Positions 6,159-7,152 of a stretch of 7,152 bases of DNA are shown piece after piece (the stretch's first letter is position 1; every line of letters begins with the position of its first letter). The translations under genes and the position numbers were made by a program. The notes below the pieces were generated by a model, which was not told where the DNA came from, searched no databases, and saw only the letters and a program-made list of their open reading frames with translations. This DNA is from JBOHER01 sp050701115 (GTDB lineage: Bacteria; Actinomycetota; Actinomycetes; Mycobacteriales; Pseudonocardiaceae): positions 1 through 7,152 of the forward strand of contig JBOHER010000040.1 of assembly GCA_050701115.1 (NCBI GenBank), written 5' to 3'.

Positions 6159-6847
6159 TGACGTACTCCCTCCGGGAGGTGGGCGAGGATGAACTCGCGC
6201 GCGTCGACATGGTCGGCAGCGACGTAGTACGCCAACGCTGCCGCAGCCGGCTTGGGCGGGTAGGTCACGTTCGGGATGCCGATCACGCGCAGTCCGCTGG
6301 CGTGTGCGGCTCGGATGCCGTTGCTTGAGTCCTCAACGGCGAGGCCCCTTCCCGGCGCGAGATCGAGCAGGGCGGCCGCCTCGAGGTAGACGTCGGGGCT
6401 TGGCTTGCCCCGTGGCACCTCCTCGCTGGACACCGTCGCGGTGAACAGGTGCGCCAGGTCGTGGTAGGCGAGCACCGCGTCGATGGTCTTGCGGGCAGAC
6501 GAGGACGCCAACGCGATCGGCACCCGCTCACTGACGCTGGTGACCAGTTCCCTGGCCCCGGGAATGAGCTCGGCCTCGCCGTTGCCGATGCGGCCGATGA
6601 TGTCGTCAACGCAGTGGTCGCGAACGACGTCCACATCGTCGCGGGCACCGACGTGGTCGGCGAGGTAGCCTGCCCACTCGGGTGCGCTCATGCCCTGCAC
6701 GGCGAGGGTGTCGGACCGGCTCCAGGCGACCCCCCTCGACTCGGAGAAGGCGCGCCAGGCCTCCTCCCAGAGGTGCTCGCTGTCGATGATCACGCCGTCC
6801 AGATCGAACACGACGCCGTCGATGGATCGGTCGTCCTGGTTCGTCAT
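6155..6847 (-). CDS. HAD-superfamily subfamily IA sugar-phosphate phosphatase
   Basis: Mg-dependent phosphatase or phosphomutase of the beta-phosphoglucomutase/HxpB type, 230 residues, cytoplasmic. All four HAD motifs are intact: motif I DLDGVIIDS at 15-23 with nucleophile Asp15 and acid/base Asp17, motif II in ALASSS at 112-117, motif III Lys148 in GKPSPD, and motif IV VEDSSNGI at 171-178. The helical cap between motifs I and II (about 24-100) fits small phosphosugars or polyol phosphates. The likely role is trimming a dead-end or inhibitory phosphorylated polyol made by the kinases of this operon. The alternative is a mutase. ATG at 6847 is chosen over a longer reading frame because it overlaps the glpD stop (ATGA), has GGAGG 6 nt upstream, and the extra upstream residues are only out-of-frame glpD sequence rich in Arg and Gly. 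Family secure, substrate unknown. Confidence 0.92.
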   Translation of the reverse strand: MTNQDDRSIDGVVFDLDGVIIDSEHLWEEAWRAFSESRGVAWSRSDTLAVQGMSAPEWAGYLADHVGARDDVDVVRDHCVDDIIGRIGNGEAELIPGARELVTSVSERVPIALASSSARKTIDAVLAYHDLAHLFTATVSSEEVPRGKPSPDVYLEAAALLDLAPGRGLAVEDSSNGIRAAHASGLRVIGIPNVTYPPKPAAAALAYYVAADHVDAREFILAHLPEGVRQ

Positions 6848-7152
6848 GGCCGTCCTCCGTCCGCCACTCGGAGCCGTGGATCCCGGACAGCAGCGCGCGC
6901 GACCTCCGCCGCCTCGTCGTCGTCGGGAACGCGCTGGGCGGCCCGCTCCGCATCCACCCGGGCGAGATAGTGATTGAGCTCGGCGCGCTCGCGGTCGGCG
7001 TCCCATCCGAACTCCGCACCCACCACCGGTGCGACGGTGTGCGCGGCCACGGTTCCCCGGTCGTGCGTCTCGATGGAGATGTGGGTACGACGCGTCAGGA
7101 CGTCGTCGAGGTGGAGTGCGCCCTCGTGGGTGACGGCGTAGACGGCCTCGGC
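6844..7152 (-). CDS. glpD: GlpD-type FAD-dependent polyol-phosphate dehydrogenase, C-terminal end (truncated by window edge)
   Basis: Only the last 102 codons are present, open in frame through position 7152, ending in TGA at 6846-6844. The segment belongs to the C-terminal DAO_C domain of glycerol-3-phosphate dehydrogenase. It shows AVYAVTHEGALHLDDVL, then TRRTHISIETHDRG, the GAEFGWDADRERAELNHYLARV helix and a polar tail. These blocks closely match the ends of mycobacterial GlpD1/GlpD2 from memory. GlpD oxidises sn-glycerol 3-phosphate to dihydroxyacetone phosphate at the membrane, passing electrons from FAD to quinone. In erythritol catabolism the homologue EryB oxidises erythritol phosphate instead. 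The FAD and catalytic domains lie outside the window, so the two cannot be told apart here. An internal GTG at 7050 is not a start, because the homology runs through it. It is the first gene seen, and overlaps the phosphatase by 4 nt. Confidence 0.88.
   Translation of the reverse strand, partial: AEAVYAVTHEGALHLDDVLTRRTHISIETHDRGTVAAHTVAPVVGAEFGWDADRERAELNHYLARVDAERAAQRVPDDDEAAEVARAAVRDPRLRVADGGRP
6848..6858 (-). promoter_or_regulatory. Ribosome binding site fixing the HAD phosphatase start
   Basis: GGAGG (6858-6854 on the minus strand) lies 6 nt upstream of the ATG at 6847, inside the last codons of glpD. Together with the ATGA overlap, it rules out the much longer upstream start at 7006 and implies coupled translation of glpD and the phosphatase. 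Confidence 0.7.

Noticed and set aside
6155..7006. Longer 283-residue version of the HAD protein
   Set aside because: The extra 53 residues are an out-of-frame reading of the glpD end and are Arg/Gly-rich. The ATG at 6847 has GGAGG upstream, an ATGA overlap, and places the HAD motif I Asp at the usual N-terminal distance.

Overview
The window is a single, tightly packed, high-GC operon read entirely on the minus strand. It resembles an actinobacterium of the Mycobacteriales type. The evidence is the strong GC bias at third codon positions and the GTG and TTG starts. In addition, the transaldolase and the GlpD C-terminus read very much like the mycobacterial proteins as I remember them. No RNA gene, CRISPR array, phage gene or transposase is visible.

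In transcription order (high to low coordinates) the genes are: the C-terminal end of a GlpD-type FAD polyol-phosphate dehydrogenase (7152-6844, cut by the window edge), a HAD-IA sugar-phosphate phosphatase (6847-6155), a fused DhaK-DhaL ATP-dependent ketose kinase (6158-4413), an RpiB-type isomerase (4416-3937), an FGGY carbohydrate kinase (3841-2300), a transaldolase (2233-1097) and the N-terminal half or more of a transketolase (1100-1, cut by the window edge). Four of the six junctions are 4-nt ATGA or GTGA overlaps. The two exceptions are a 95-nt gap (rpiB to FGGY kinase) and a 66-nt gap (FGGY kinase to transaldolase). The operon promoter must lie beyond position 7152.

The gene set makes sense as a polyol or ketose catabolic pathway feeding the non-oxidative pentose phosphate pathway. 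My preferred reading is four-carbon polyols (erythritol or threitol). An FGGY kinase and a GlpD-like dehydrogenase parallel EryA and EryB of erythritol catabolism. The fused DhaKL resembles the erythrulose kinases DerK and LerK of Mycolicibacterium smegmatis. The RpiB protein resembles EryI/DerI-type tetrose-phosphate isomerases and lacks residues typical of ribose-5-phosphate isomerase B. The product would be D-erythrose 4-phosphate, which is a substrate of transketolase and transaldolase, and both of those are encoded next. The substrate is inferred, not proven.

The most unusual local structure is the 95-nt rpiB-FGGY kinase gap. A 73-bp GC-rich segment is bracketed by an exact 10-bp direct repeat that contains both the rpiB stop codon and the FGGY kinase Shine-Dalgarno. 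This looks like a small insertion with target duplication into what was once a 12-nt spacer.
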